Of a stretch of 64,000 bases of DNA, positions 8,616-16,141 are shown piece by piece. How positions within the stretch are numbered: position 1 is the stretch's first letter; each line of letters opens with the position of its first letter. The translations under genes were made by a program, and so were the position numbers. The stretch comes from Candidatus Polarisedimenticolaceae bacterium. Lineage in GTDB: Bacteria; Acidobacteriota; Polarisedimenticolia; Polarisedimenticolales; DASRJG01. The notes under the pieces were generated by a model. It made no database searches, had not been told where the DNA came from, and saw only the letters and a list, made by a program, of their open reading frames with translations. The stretch lies in the NCBI GenBank assembly GCA_036376135.1, contig DASVAW010000045.1, positions 27,319-91,318 on the forward strand, read 5' to 3'.

Positions 8616-9248
8616 TCAGAGCCCCTTGATCAGGCGGAAGGTCATGTCCGCCTGGAAGTCGCAGGGGACCGGGACGCCGTCGCGCAGCGCGGGGAAGAAC
8701 CGCCACTTGATCACCGCCTCCATCGCGGCGCTGCCGAAGCCGGCGTAGTGCGCCTGCCCCCAGTCCCCGACCCGATCCCAGTCCCAGTAGATCACCGTGC
8801 CCTTCGGCCCGACGGTGGCGAGCACGAGGATGTCCTTCTCGAGCCCGGCGAGCCGGCCCGCCTCCGGGTAAGCCGGAGCCGCGCTCTCGAGGAGGACCGG
8901 CGGCGTCACGTCTTCCTCGCAGCGCGCCAGGACGTCCACCCCGGGCATCGGTCGCGGGACCGGGAGCGCCGCCCTGACCGTCGACCACAGTTCGGGCGAG
9001 GGGCCGAGCTTGAGGAAGCTCTTGAACGCGCCGACGGCGTCCCGTCCCCGGTCTTGCGACGCGAGGGCGACGATCCGCCAACCGTGCAGCGCGGGGTTCT
9101 TCTTGTCCTCGCGGATCGCCTCTCGAAGCAGGTCATCCGCCTGCGCCGGCTGTCCCGCGGCGATCAACGCGCGGGCGCGGTCGCAGGGCTCGCACGCCGC
9201 CGCGCAGGTCGTCACGAGGAGTCCGACGATCCACGTAGTTCCGCGCAC
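8616..9248 (-). CDS. Lipoprotein-like protein with TonB C-terminal domain
   Basis: The 210-residue product has an N-terminal hydrophobic segment with Cys residues (LVTTCAAACEPC) that could be a lipoprotein signal. A short helical repeat region (residues about 20-85, TPR-like) follows, and then a TonB C-terminal fold (PPVLLESAAPAYPEAGRLAG, AVIKWRFFPALRDGVPV). TonB-type C-domains contact outer-membrane receptors, but here no ExbBD or proline-rich linker is present. The GTG start lies inside the end of the preceding SGNH gene (37-bp overlap), so the start is uncertain. Confidence 0.72.
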   Translation of the reverse strand: MRGTTWIVGLLVTTCAAACEPCDRARALIAAGQPAQADDLLREAIREDKKNPALHGWRIVALASQDRGRDAVGAFKSFLKLGPSPELWSTVRAALPVPRPMPGVDVLARCEEDVTPPVLLESAAPAYPEAGRLAGLEKDILVLATVGPKGTVIYWDWDRVGDWGQAHYAGFGSAAMEAVIKWRFFPALRDGVPVPCDFQADMTFRLIKGL

Positions 9249-10375
9249 CCTCGTCCTCCGATCGTCTCCCCCGCGAGCCGGTGCCCGGCCTCGTTCCAGT
9301 GGCCGGCCCCGGGCGAGGTGTTCGGGAAGCCGTGCAGGAAAGTCCCCCTCCGCGTCGCGTTCTCCTGGAAGATACCGCCGAGCGGAACGACCGGGAACCC
9401 CTCGCGCTCCCCGAGCCTCGCGACCCGGCGATCCGCCTCGAGGAGATCGGGAACGCCGATCCGCCTCGCCGTCGCTTCGCGTTTCGCCGGATCGGGATCG
9501 ACCTGCGCCCCGACCGTCGCGGTCGCGACCCAGAACGCAGCTCCGCGATCGCGGGACTCACGGTGCATCGCGGCGAGCATCGCCTCGGTGACCGCCCACG
9601 CCTCGTCCCACGGCGCCGGTGGGTTCGGAAGGAACGGCGCGTCGTCGAGCCCCGCCTCCCCCCCCTGCGACGAGGCGATCGCCCCGGCGCGGCGCGCGTT
9701 CTTCGCCTCGTTGAGCAGCTGCAGGACGCGCGAGTGGTCGATGAGCGCGTAGCCGAGACGCCACAGGGCGGACTTGCGCTTCAGGAACGCAGGCTCCCTG
9801 CGGAAGGCGTCGTCGAGGACGAGATCCCCGTCGCGCTGGACGAAGTAGGGCTTGAGCGGGTCGCGCTCGAGGGCGCGCAGGTTGTTGCGCAGGTCGTTGT
9901 AGGGAAGGAACAGCACGAGGACCGCGTCCGGCGACCATTCCCACACCCGCGTGCGCAGCGTCTGCAGCTCCTGCGCGGTCCCGTACCCGCTGGCGCCGAA
10001 GTTGAGGACCTCGACCTTCCTCCCGAGGCATCGCTCGAGCTCGCGCCCGGCGACCGCCCAGAAGGTCGCGTCGAGATCGACCTCGCGGGCCTCCGCGTAG
10101 GAGTCGCCGAGCACGGCGAGGCGGAAGACCCCTTCGGGCTTCACGCGCGCGACCGGGCGGTCGCGGCGGCCGTCGGCGTGGATCTCGACCCACGCGTCGC
10201 CCTCCCTGGTGTACCGCCCCGACGCTCCCGGCCGCAGCGCCGCGCCCCGGTCGTCGTCGACCCGCTCGAAGCTCGGGTAGGCGATCCCGGCGACCCGGAG
10301 GCCGATCTCCCCCAGCAGGAGCGCGACGACGAGCGATCCCGCGACGAGCAGGGCGGCCGCGAGCGCGCGCTTCAC
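9212..10375 (-). CDS. SGNH/GDSL-like hydrolase, paralog B
   Basis: The 387-residue protein has an N-terminal membrane anchor (ALAAALLVAGSLVVALLLGE), then an SGNH fold with block I VLGDSYAEA, block II-like Gly in FGASGYGTAQE, block III LPYNDLRNN and a C-terminal GHWNEAGH carrying the likely catalytic His. It should be a periplasmic esterase or acyltransferase acting on a glycan or lipid. The GTG start overlaps the TGA of paralog A (GTGA), so the two are translationally coupled. The two proteins share the layout and many motifs and clearly arose by tandem duplication. Confidence 0.82.
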   Translation of the reverse strand: MKRALAAALLVAGSLVVALLLGEIGLRVAGIAYPSFERVDDDRGAALRPGASGRYTREGDAWVEIHADGRRDRPVARVKPEGVFRLAVLGDSYAEAREVDLDATFWAVAGRELERCLGRKVEVLNFGASGYGTAQELQTLRTRVWEWSPDAVLVLFLPYNDLRNNLRALERDPLKPYFVQRDGDLVLDDAFRREPAFLKRKSALWRLGYALIDHSRVLQLLNEAKNARRAGAIASSQGGEAGLDDAPFLPNPPAPWDEAWAVTEAMLAAMHRESRDRGAAFWVATATVGAQVDPDPAKREATARRIGVPDLLEADRRVARLGEREGFPVVPLGGIFQENATRRGTFLHGFPNTSPGAGHWNEAGHRLAGETIGGRGCAELRGSSDSS

Positions 10376-11526
10376 GGGAGGAACCGCGACGGCTGCGCGC
10401 ACACGCGGGAGGCGATCGCTTCGGCGACCGCGCGATGCCCGTCCGCGTTCCAGTGCCCCGTCCCGAGGCGGGTGTTCGGAAAGCCGTGGAAGAACGTGCC
10501 GGTGCGGGCCGCCTCGTCGGCGAGGATCGGGGCGAGGGCGACGTACGGCAGATCCAGGCGCGCGGCGAGCGCCTCCAGGCGGCGCTCGGGGGCAAGCGGC
10601 TCGCCCCCGGCGACGACGCGTTTCCCGGGATCGGGGTCGACCTGCACCCCGGCGGTCGCCGAGACGAGCCAGAACCGCGCACCCTGCCCCGCGCTCTCCC
10701 TTGCCGCGGCCTCGATCAGCGCCTCGGTCACCGACCACGCGTTCGCCCACGCCGCAGGGGGGTCCGCGAGGAACACCTCCGGGGACAACCCCGCCTCGAA
10801 GGCGCCGCCCGCGGGAGCGGGAGGGGCCTTCAGGGCGAGCAGGAGCTGCACGACGCGCGAGTGCTCCACGAGGGCGTGTTTGAGGCGCTCCCTCGCGCTA
10901 CCGATCTCGCGGATCCGGAGGGTCTCCCGGAAGGCGACGTCCTCCTCGAGGGCGCCGTCGCGGAGGACGAAATACGGACGCCCCGGATCCCCCTCGAGCT
11001 CGCGCACGTTGTTGCGGAGGTCGTTGGTCGGGACGACGAGCAGAAGGACGACGTCCGGAGCGTACGCCCGGACCTTCGTGCGCAATGCCACGAGCTCCTG
11101 CGCGGTTCCCCAGCCGCTCACCCCGAAGTTGAGGACCTCGACCTTCCGGCTTCCCGCGGCGCCGCACGCTTCCAGCGCGGGGCCGAGCTTCCGGAAGAAG
11201 GTCTCCTCGATCTCGACCTGCGCGGCTTCCGCGAACGAATCCCCGAGCACGGCGACGCGAACGACCCCCGGAGGCTTCGCGATCGCGTGATCGACGTCGC
11301 GCATTCCGGCGGCGTTGACGCGAAGGCGCGCGTGCCCCTCACGGGACTGCAGGCCGTCTGCGCCGGGGCGAAGGGAGGTGCCGGTGTCGCGGTCGTGGCG
11401 ATAGGGTATCGGAGCGGACAGGCGCGCGAGGCGCAGGACTCCCTCGGCGAGGACGGCCCCGGCGATCGTCCCCGCCGCGACGAGCGCGGCGGCGGCGAGC
11501 GCCCGCTTTCCCGCGCCCGCCGCCAT
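10372..11526 (-). CDS. SGNH/GDSL-like hydrolase, paralog A
   Basis: The 384-residue membrane-anchored SGNH protein has an N-terminal helix at about residues 8-30, block I VLGDSFAEAAQ, FGVSGWGTAQE, VPTNDLRNN and the C-terminal GTGHWNADGH motif. It lies directly upstream of paralog B with a four-base overlap. It begins 3 bp after the gapdh stop, so the gapdh genes may share transcripts with it. The substrate is unknown. The fold resembles secreted O-acyl-transfer or esterase proteins of exopolysaccharide systems, but no such locus is next to it. Confidence 0.82.
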   Translation of the reverse strand: MAAGAGKRALAAAALVAAGTIAGAVLAEGVLRLARLSAPIPYRHDRDTGTSLRPGADGLQSREGHARLRVNAAGMRDVDHAIAKPPGVVRVAVLGDSFAEAAQVEIEETFFRKLGPALEACGAAGSRKVEVLNFGVSGWGTAQELVALRTKVRAYAPDVVLLLVVPTNDLRNNVRELEGDPGRPYFVLRDGALEEDVAFRETLRIREIGSARERLKHALVEHSRVVQLLLALKAPPAPAGGAFEAGLSPEVFLADPPAAWANAWSVTEALIEAAARESAGQGARFWLVSATAGVQVDPDPGKRVVAGGEPLAPERRLEALAARLDLPYVALAPILADEAARTGTFFHGFPNTRLGTGHWNADGHRAVAEAIASRVCAQPSRFLP

Positions 11527-11529
11527 CGA

Positions 11530-12543
11530 TCAGCGCATGTCCGCGAGTTTCCGGATCAGGTCGACGACCCGGCAGCTGTATCCCCACTCGTTGTCGTACC
11601 AGGTGATGGTCTTGACCAGGGTGCCGCCGAGGACCCGCGTCGACGGGGCGTCGAAGATCGCCGAGTGCTCGTTCTGGATGATGTCCGACGAGACGATCGG
11701 CTCCTCGCTGTACTCCAGGACCCCGGCGAGCGGCGGCGTCGAGGCCGCCCGCTTCATCGCGGCGTTGACCTGCTCGACGGTCGCGGGCTTCTCGAGCTCG
11801 GCGACGAGGTCGACGATCGAGCCGTCGGGAACGGGGACGCGCATCGCGATGCCGTCGAGCTTCCCCTTCAGGGCGGGCAGCACCTTCCCGACCGCGCGGG
11901 CGGCGCCCGTGGTCGTCGGGATGATGTTCTCGTTCGCCGCACGCGAACGCCGCAGGTCCTTGTGGGGGACGTCGGCGAGGCGCTGGTCGTTGGTGTACGC
12001 GTGCACCGTCGTGATGTATCCCTTCACGATCCCGAAGTTCTCGTGCAGGACCTTCGCGACCGGCGCGAGGCAGTTCGTCGTGCACGAGGCGTTCGAGATG
12101 ATCCGGTGCTCGGGGCGCAGGCTGTCGTCGTTGACCCCGAAGACGATCGTCGCGTCGACCTCGTCCTTGGCGGGGACCGTCAGGATCACCCGCCCCGCCC
12201 CCGCCTGGAGGTGGAGCGCGCACTCCTCCTTCGACCGGAACTTCCCCGTCGCCTCGACGACGATGTCGATCCCCATCTCCCCCCACGGGAGCTTCGCGGG
12301 GTCCTTCTGCTGAATCATCGTGACCGTCTGACGGCCCGCGTGCATCTTCCCGTCCGCGATCGTCACCGTCCCGGGGAACTTCCCGAAGACGGTGTCGAAC
12401 CGCGTGAGGTAGGCGAGCTGCTCGGGCGGCGTGATGTCGTTGATCGCGACGACCTGGACGTCGTCGCGGGAGGAGAGCAGCCGGAAGACCGAGCGTCCGA
12501 TCCGGCCGAACCCGTTGATCGCGACCTTGGGCACCTTGGCCAT
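11530..12543 (-). CDS. gap: Glyceraldehyde-3-phosphate dehydrogenase, copy 1
   Basis: Phosphorylating glycolytic GAPDH, 337 residues. The NAD-binding loop is INGFGRIGRSVFR with INDITP, whose Asp indicates NAD preference. The catalytic block SNASCTTNCLAP has the nucleophilic Cys, TVHAYTNDQ carries the catalytic His, and WYDNEWGYSCR is near the C-terminus. It has ordinary full length and all key residues. It follows copy 2 after 5 bp on the same strand, so the pair forms one operon. Confidence 0.96.
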   Translation of the reverse strand: MAKVPKVAINGFGRIGRSVFRLLSSRDDVQVVAINDITPPEQLAYLTRFDTVFGKFPGTVTIADGKMHAGRQTVTMIQQKDPAKLPWGEMGIDIVVEATGKFRSKEECALHLQAGAGRVILTVPAKDEVDATIVFGVNDDSLRPEHRIISNASCTTNCLAPVAKVLHENFGIVKGYITTVHAYTNDQRLADVPHKDLRRSRAANENIIPTTTGAARAVGKVLPALKGKLDGIAMRVPVPDGSIVDLVAELEKPATVEQVNAAMKRAASTPPLAGVLEYSEEPIVSSDIIQNEHSAIFDAPSTRVLGGTLVKTITWYDNEWGYSCRVVDLIRKLADMR

Positions 12544-12548
12544 CGCCC

Positions 12549-13574
12549 TCACCTCCCCGCCGGAAGCGCGGTCTCGAACGCGGACAGCTTGAGGACCAGC
12601 TCGACCACGCGCGAGGCGTACCCCCATCCGTTGTCGTACCAGGTGATCGTCTTCAGGAGGTTTCCGCCGAGGACGGCGGTCGAAAGGCCGTCGAAGACGG
12701 CCGAGTGCGTGTTCCCGATCACGTCCGACGAGACGACCGGCTGGTCGGTGTACTCGATGACGCTCCGGTACCGGGTCGCCGCGGCCGACTTCACGACCTC
12801 GTTGACCTCCTCCACGGCGACGGGCCGCTTCATCAGCGTGACGAGGTCCACCGTCGACCCGTCGGGGACGGGCACGTTCAGCGCCATGCCGTCGAGGCGC
12901 CCCTTCAGCTCGGGGAGGATCCGCTCGACGACCTGCGGCGAGAACGTGGTCGTGGGGATGATGTTCTCCGCCGCCGCCCGCGAGCGGCGCATCTCGGTGT
13001 GCGGGACGTCGGCGAGGCGCTGGTCGTTCGTGTAGGCGTGGACCGTCGTCATGAAGCCCTTCTCGATGCCGAAGGCGTCGTTGAGGACCTTGCAGATCGG
13101 CGCCAGCGCGTTGGCGGTGCAGGACGCGTTGCTCACGATGCGCGAGTCCGGGGTGAGGATGTGGTCGTTGACTCCCATCACGACCAGCGCGTCGATCTCG
13201 TCGCGGGGCGGGACGGTGAGGATCACCCGCTTCGCCCCCTTGTCGAGGTGCCGCTGGAGGGTCTCCCGCGTCCGGTACTGGCCGGTGGCCTCGACCACGA
13301 TGTCGCAGCCGAGCTCCCCCCATTCCACGTCGCCCGGGGCCTTCTTCTGGAGGATCCGGATCTGGCGGCCCTTGCAGTACATGCTGTCGCCGGTGACCCA
13401 GACCGGCTCGCGGAAACGTCCGTGGACCGTGTCGAACTTGAGGAGGTACTCGAGCGCCTTGGGATCCGCGATGTCGACGATCGCGGCGATCTCCACGTCC
13501 GACCGGTCGTAGAGGATGCGGAAGACGTTGCGGCCGATGCGGCCGAAGCCCATCAGTCCGATGCGAATCGCCAT
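12549..13574 (-). CDS. gap: Glyceraldehyde-3-phosphate dehydrogenase, copy 2
   Basis: Second GAPDH-family protein, 341 residues, first gene of the pair. It has GFGRIGRNVFRI, an Asp in VDIADP fitting NAD, the catalytic SNASCTANALAP and TVHAYTNDQ. The canonical CTTN is changed to CTAN, and WYDNGWGY replaces WYDNEWGY. These changes are modest and the Cys and His remain, so it should be active. It could favour another aldehyde (an erythrose-4-phosphate dehydrogenase-like role) or the opposite flux direction. RBS GGAGAG precedes the ATG. Confidence 0.92.
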   Translation of the reverse strand: MAIRIGLMGFGRIGRNVFRILYDRSDVEIAAIVDIADPKALEYLLKFDTVHGRFREPVWVTGDSMYCKGRQIRILQKKAPGDVEWGELGCDIVVEATGQYRTRETLQRHLDKGAKRVILTVPPRDEIDALVVMGVNDHILTPDSRIVSNASCTANALAPICKVLNDAFGIEKGFMTTVHAYTNDQRLADVPHTEMRRSRAAAENIIPTTTFSPQVVERILPELKGRLDGMALNVPVPDGSTVDLVTLMKRPVAVEEVNEVVKSAAATRYRSVIEYTDQPVVSSDVIGNTHSAVFDGLSTAVLGGNLLKTITWYDNGWGYASRVVELVLKLSAFETALPAGR

Positions 13575-13601
13575 GGTTTCGCTCTCCGGAAGAAGGAGTC
13601 C

Positions 13602-13646
13602 GCTTCGAGTCGAAGCAGTCTAGGAGCACGGGCGGAGCGGCTGCAA
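13602..13646 (-). promoter_or_regulatory. Promoter and palindrome of the gapdh pair
   Basis: Read on the minus strand: a -35-like TTGCAG (13646-13641), an 18-base spacer and a -10-like TAGACT (13622-13617). A perfect inverted repeat GCTTCGA-G-TCGAAGC (13602-13616) follows, where the transcript should begin. A palindrome at the start site suggests a repressor operator. The regulator is not identifiable. Confidence 0.5.
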
Positions 13647-13675
13647 CCGGCCGGCGTCAAGGCGTCCCTATACAT

Positions 13676-13695
13676 GGTGGTGCGGACCGTGTTGA
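13676..13695 (+). repeat. IS terminal inverted repeat, left
   Basis: GGTGGTGCGGACCGTGTTGA. It pairs with the right end, whose reverse complement is GGTGGTGCGAATCGTGTTGA, with two mismatches in the middle. Confidence 0.75.
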
Positions 13696-13760
13696 ACCAG
13701 GGGTGACGCCGCCACATGGGGCCGTGCGCCAGAACGCTTGCGGCGTCGGTCTGGGCCCGG

Positions 13761-14918
13761 CTAATAGGCCAGAGCGAGCTCATGAGGAGAGTTGGGGATT
13801 CCGGGCGTGATCCAGGTGCGACGGTAGACCTCCAGCCAGCTCGCCGGGACCCGGACGCGGGCCGGGAACAATCGCCGCGCCAGTACCCGCGCCCAATTCC
13901 ACGGCTCACCCGTCAGACCCAGTCGCATCGCCGGCGTCGTGCGGTCGGGCTTGCGCTCGGAGACCCCCTTCACGAAGTTCCGCCACGCGATTGCGAGGTA
14001 AAGACGCTCGAGGATCGCGTTGGTCCGCCGCCCGAACGCGATCGTCTCCCGCCTATGGTGGCTCTCCGAGTGCCGCAGCAGACCGTGCAGCGCATCGACC
14101 GGGAACATCGCGCGGTCGCGAACGACGGCTTCGGCGCTTCGCGGCGACCTTTTCGGACCGCGCTTCGGATTCGCGTAAGCGGCGTGCCGGATCCTGCTGC
14201 GGAAGGCGGGTCGTGAGAAGACCTGCCGGTAGCTCGGGTGCCCGTCGGTGGTGAGCCCGATCGCGCGTTCTTCTGGGAAGAAATGCAGCAGCGCTTCGAT
14301 CACCCGAGTCATCGAGCCTTCATAGCCCCCGCGGGATGGCTGCGGGGGCCGGTTGCGTCGCTTCGCCTCCTGGAACGTGGACCGCTTGCCGGCACGGGCG
14401 TGGGGGGCGGGGTCGAGGGCGTACACGAACGGCGACGTCTTCCCGACGACGGTGGCGACGCCGACCGGGTAGTCCTGCGTGCCCACGAAGGTCTCGAAGT
14501 GATCGGCGACGAGCTCTTCGTCGAGAGAAGCGAGCTCGGCCAGTGCCGAGGCGGTCAGGAGCAGCGCGTGTCGACCGAGCCGCGCGCTTTGCCGGGTGAC
14601 GGTCGAAGGCGCGCACCTCAGCGACCGTGCGAGCTGGCGGTGGCAGGAGCCGGCCTGGAGCCCCGCGAAGATGGGGACCAGCAGCTCGGGACGCTTGAGG
14701 AAATAGGTCAGCGCGAACGCCTGCTTGCTGGAGGTCTTGCCGCAGGCCAGGCAGCGATAACGCGGAACCCGACGTCCGTCCCGTCGGCGGTACGAGCCGT
14801 GAGCTCGGAACCGGAACGCCTCCCCGTGCTGAAGGGTGTGCTGCGGGCAGTCCCGCCGGGGGCAGAATCGGGGCACGAAACGGCGTTGTTTCTCGACCGT
14901 TTGAATCGGCCAGCGCAT
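13761..14918 (-). CDS. Zinc-ribbon DDE-type transposase
   Basis: The 385-residue protein begins with a zinc ribbon (CPRRDCPQH, then YRCLACGKTSS), followed by a helix-turn-helix-like stretch (HRQLARSLRCAPSTVTRQSA). The catalytic half has acidic residues in SLDEELVADHF and GLTTDGHPSYRQ, as in DDE transposases of the IS1/IS1595-like group. I cannot assign the IS family exactly. The ATG at 14918 was chosen because it precedes the zinc ribbon directly; an in-frame upstream start would add 36 residues. The frame is intact, so the element may still be active. Confidence 0.75.
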   Translation of the reverse strand: MRWPIQTVEKQRRFVPRFCPRRDCPQHTLQHGEAFRFRAHGSYRRRDGRRVPRYRCLACGKTSSKQAFALTYFLKRPELLVPIFAGLQAGSCHRQLARSLRCAPSTVTRQSARLGRHALLLTASALAELASLDEELVADHFETFVGTQDYPVGVATVVGKTSPFVYALDPAPHARAGKRSTFQEAKRRNRPPQPSRGGYEGSMTRVIEALLHFFPEERAIGLTTDGHPSYRQVFSRPAFRSRIRHAAYANPKRGPKRSPRSAEAVVRDRAMFPVDALHGLLRHSESHHRRETIAFGRRTNAILERLYLAIAWRNFVKGVSERKPDRTTPAMRLGLTGEPWNWARVLARRLFPARVRVPASWLEVYRRTWITPGIPNSPHELALAY

Positions 14919-15029
14919 GCCGAGAAGGCGAGCAGGCCCCGTGCCCTGAAGAAGTGACGACGGCCCAACCGCCGCGCCCCGGGCAATAGTCCGCGGGTGG
15001 ACGCCACGTCCGCCGGTGGTCGCCACCCG

Positions 15030-15049
15030 TCAACACGATTCGCACCACC
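15030..15049 (-). repeat. IS terminal inverted repeat, right
   Basis: TCAACACGATTCGCACCACC on the + strand, the imperfect complement of the left repeat. Confidence 0.75.
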
Positions 15050-15057
15050 GTGGTCCG

Positions 15058-15063
15058 TATACT
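15058..15063 (+). promoter_or_regulatory. -10 element of the ECF sigma gene
   Basis: TATACT lies 51 bases before the sigma ATG and 9 bases outside the right end of the insertion sequence. A -35 at normal spacing would fall inside the IS end, so the insertion may have replaced part of the promoter. Confidence 0.45.
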
Positions 15064-15113
15064 GGCGGCCCGATTTCGCGGGAACCCGCCCGCGACGAGG
15101 TTCGTTTCCCTTC

Positions 15114-15701
15114 ATGACCGGACGCGACGAGGATGACAAGGCCGCCTCCGACCTCCGGGACGTGGAGGCGGTGCTCGCCGGGAACGCGGGAGCCTACCGC
15201 GGCCTCGTCGAGCGGTATCAGGGGATGGTCGCGGGACTCGCCTGGCGTTACGGCGTGAGGCGGGAGGACATCGAAGACGTGACGAGCGACGTGTTCATCA
15301 AGGCCTACGAGAACCTGGGATCGTACCGCCCGGACCACCCCTTCGGAACCTGGCTCTACCGTCTGGCGGCGAACCACGTGATCGACCAGGCGCGCCGGAG
15401 GAAGAAGGAACGGCTGCGGTCCGACATGCCCGAGCAGGTCGCGGACCCCCGGCCCGGCGCGGAGAGCGCCGTCGAGGTCGACGAGCGGGACTCGCTCGTC
15501 CGCGGCGCCCTCGGCGCGGTCGACGGCCGTTACCGCGACGCCCTCTTCCTGGTCTACGTCGAGGGCCGGCGTGTCGACGAGGCGGCGGCGATCCTCGGCA
15601 TCCCGGAGGGGACGATGAAGACGCGGCTCATGCGCGGCCGCGAGGCGTTGCGGCGGGTCCTCCAGCGCCGCCATCCCGAGCACTTCGGAGCGCCGTCGTG
15701 A
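15114..15701 (+). CDS. ECF-family RNA polymerase sigma factor
   Basis: The 195-residue sigma factor has region 2 (AYRGLVERYQGMVAGLAWR, then DVTSDVFIKAYENL and FGTWLYRLAANHVIDQARRR) and region 4 (GRYRDALFLVYVEGRR, ILGIPEGTMKTRLMRGREAL). It redirects RNA polymerase to its own regulon. The ATG at 15114 was chosen as the start because region 2 begins about 20 residues later; no strong RBS is seen. The next gene overlaps it by GTGA and encodes a membrane protein, the usual place for an anti-sigma factor. Confidence 0.93.
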   Translation: MTGRDEDDKAASDLRDVEAVLAGNAGAYRGLVERYQGMVAGLAWRYGVRREDIEDVTSDVFIKAYENLGSYRPDHPFGTWLYRLAANHVIDQARRRKKERLRSDMPEQVADPRPGAESAVEVDERDSLVRGALGAVDGRYRDALFLVYVEGRRVDEAAAILGIPEGTMKTRLMRGREALRRVLQRRHPEHFGAPS

Positions 15702-16141
15702 GCGGGCCCGATCCGATCCTCGACGCCCTCGCCCGCCTCCGGCGCGCCGAGGCCCCCCGCGTGGACGTCGCCTCGCGCGTGATGGCGCGCGTCGCCGTGC
15801 TTTCCGTCCCCGCGCGCCCCGAGCGACGGTACGGCCTGGGCGTCGCCGCGTCGATCGCGTTCGCCCTCACCGCGAGCGCCGCGGGGGCGCAGCTCGCGGG
15901 TCCGCTCCGATCCGCGGCCGCGGACGTCGTCCCCGCGATCCTCGCGGTCGTCCGCGGATTCGCGATCGCCGCCGCGGCCGCGACCGAGGCTCTCGTCCGC
16001 ATCGCCGGGGGGCTCGACGGCGTGCGCGCGCTCGGCCAGGCCACCGGTGTCGCGGCGCTCGCCGCCGCGGGCAGCCTCGCCTTCCTGCTGCTGGCTCGCG
16101 AGATCCGCCGCGCGCCGGCCCTCGCCCGGAGCTCCCGATGA
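15698..16141 (+). CDS. Small membrane protein, possible anti-sigma partner
   Basis: The 147-residue protein has a short cytoplasmic N-terminus (PILDALARLRRAEAPRVDVA) and then three likely membrane helices (about residues 48-70, 78-100 and 115-135). Position and coupling to the ECF sigma gene (GTGA overlap) suggest it controls the sigma factor. No zinc-binding anti-sigma motif (HxxxCxxC) is present. I recognise no family, and the role is inference from context. Confidence 0.65.
   Translation: MSGPDPILDALARLRRAEAPRVDVASRVMARVAVLSVPARPERRYGLGVAASIAFALTASAAGAQLAGPLRSAAADVVPAILAVVRGFAIAAAAATEALVRIAGGLDGVRALGQATGVAALAAAGSLAFLLLAREIRRAPALARSSR

Larger units (their letters stand above)
13676..15049 (-). 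mobile_element. Insertion sequence, about 1.37 kb
   Basis: A single transposase-like gene is bracketed by imperfect 20-bp inverted repeats at 13676-13695 and 15030-15049 (18 of 20 positions match). The repeats lie 65 bases after the stop and 112 bases before the start of the gene. The element sits between the gapdh promoter and the ECF sigma gene. I see no clear target-site duplication directly outside the repeats. A TATAC occurs just outside both ends, but at unequal distances. Confidence 0.75.

Noticed and set aside
8606..8619. TTGACCGGGGTCAG, resembling an FNR box.
   Set aside because: It lies between the stops of two convergent genes (TGA and TCA create the pattern), so there is no promoter to control. 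It also warns against overreading the carbonic anhydrase box.
13667..15063. TATAC at both flanks of the insertion sequence as a target-site duplication.
   Set aside because: The copies are 2 and 8 bases from the inverted repeats, and the right one is part of a -10-like motif. A true duplication should directly touch both ends.
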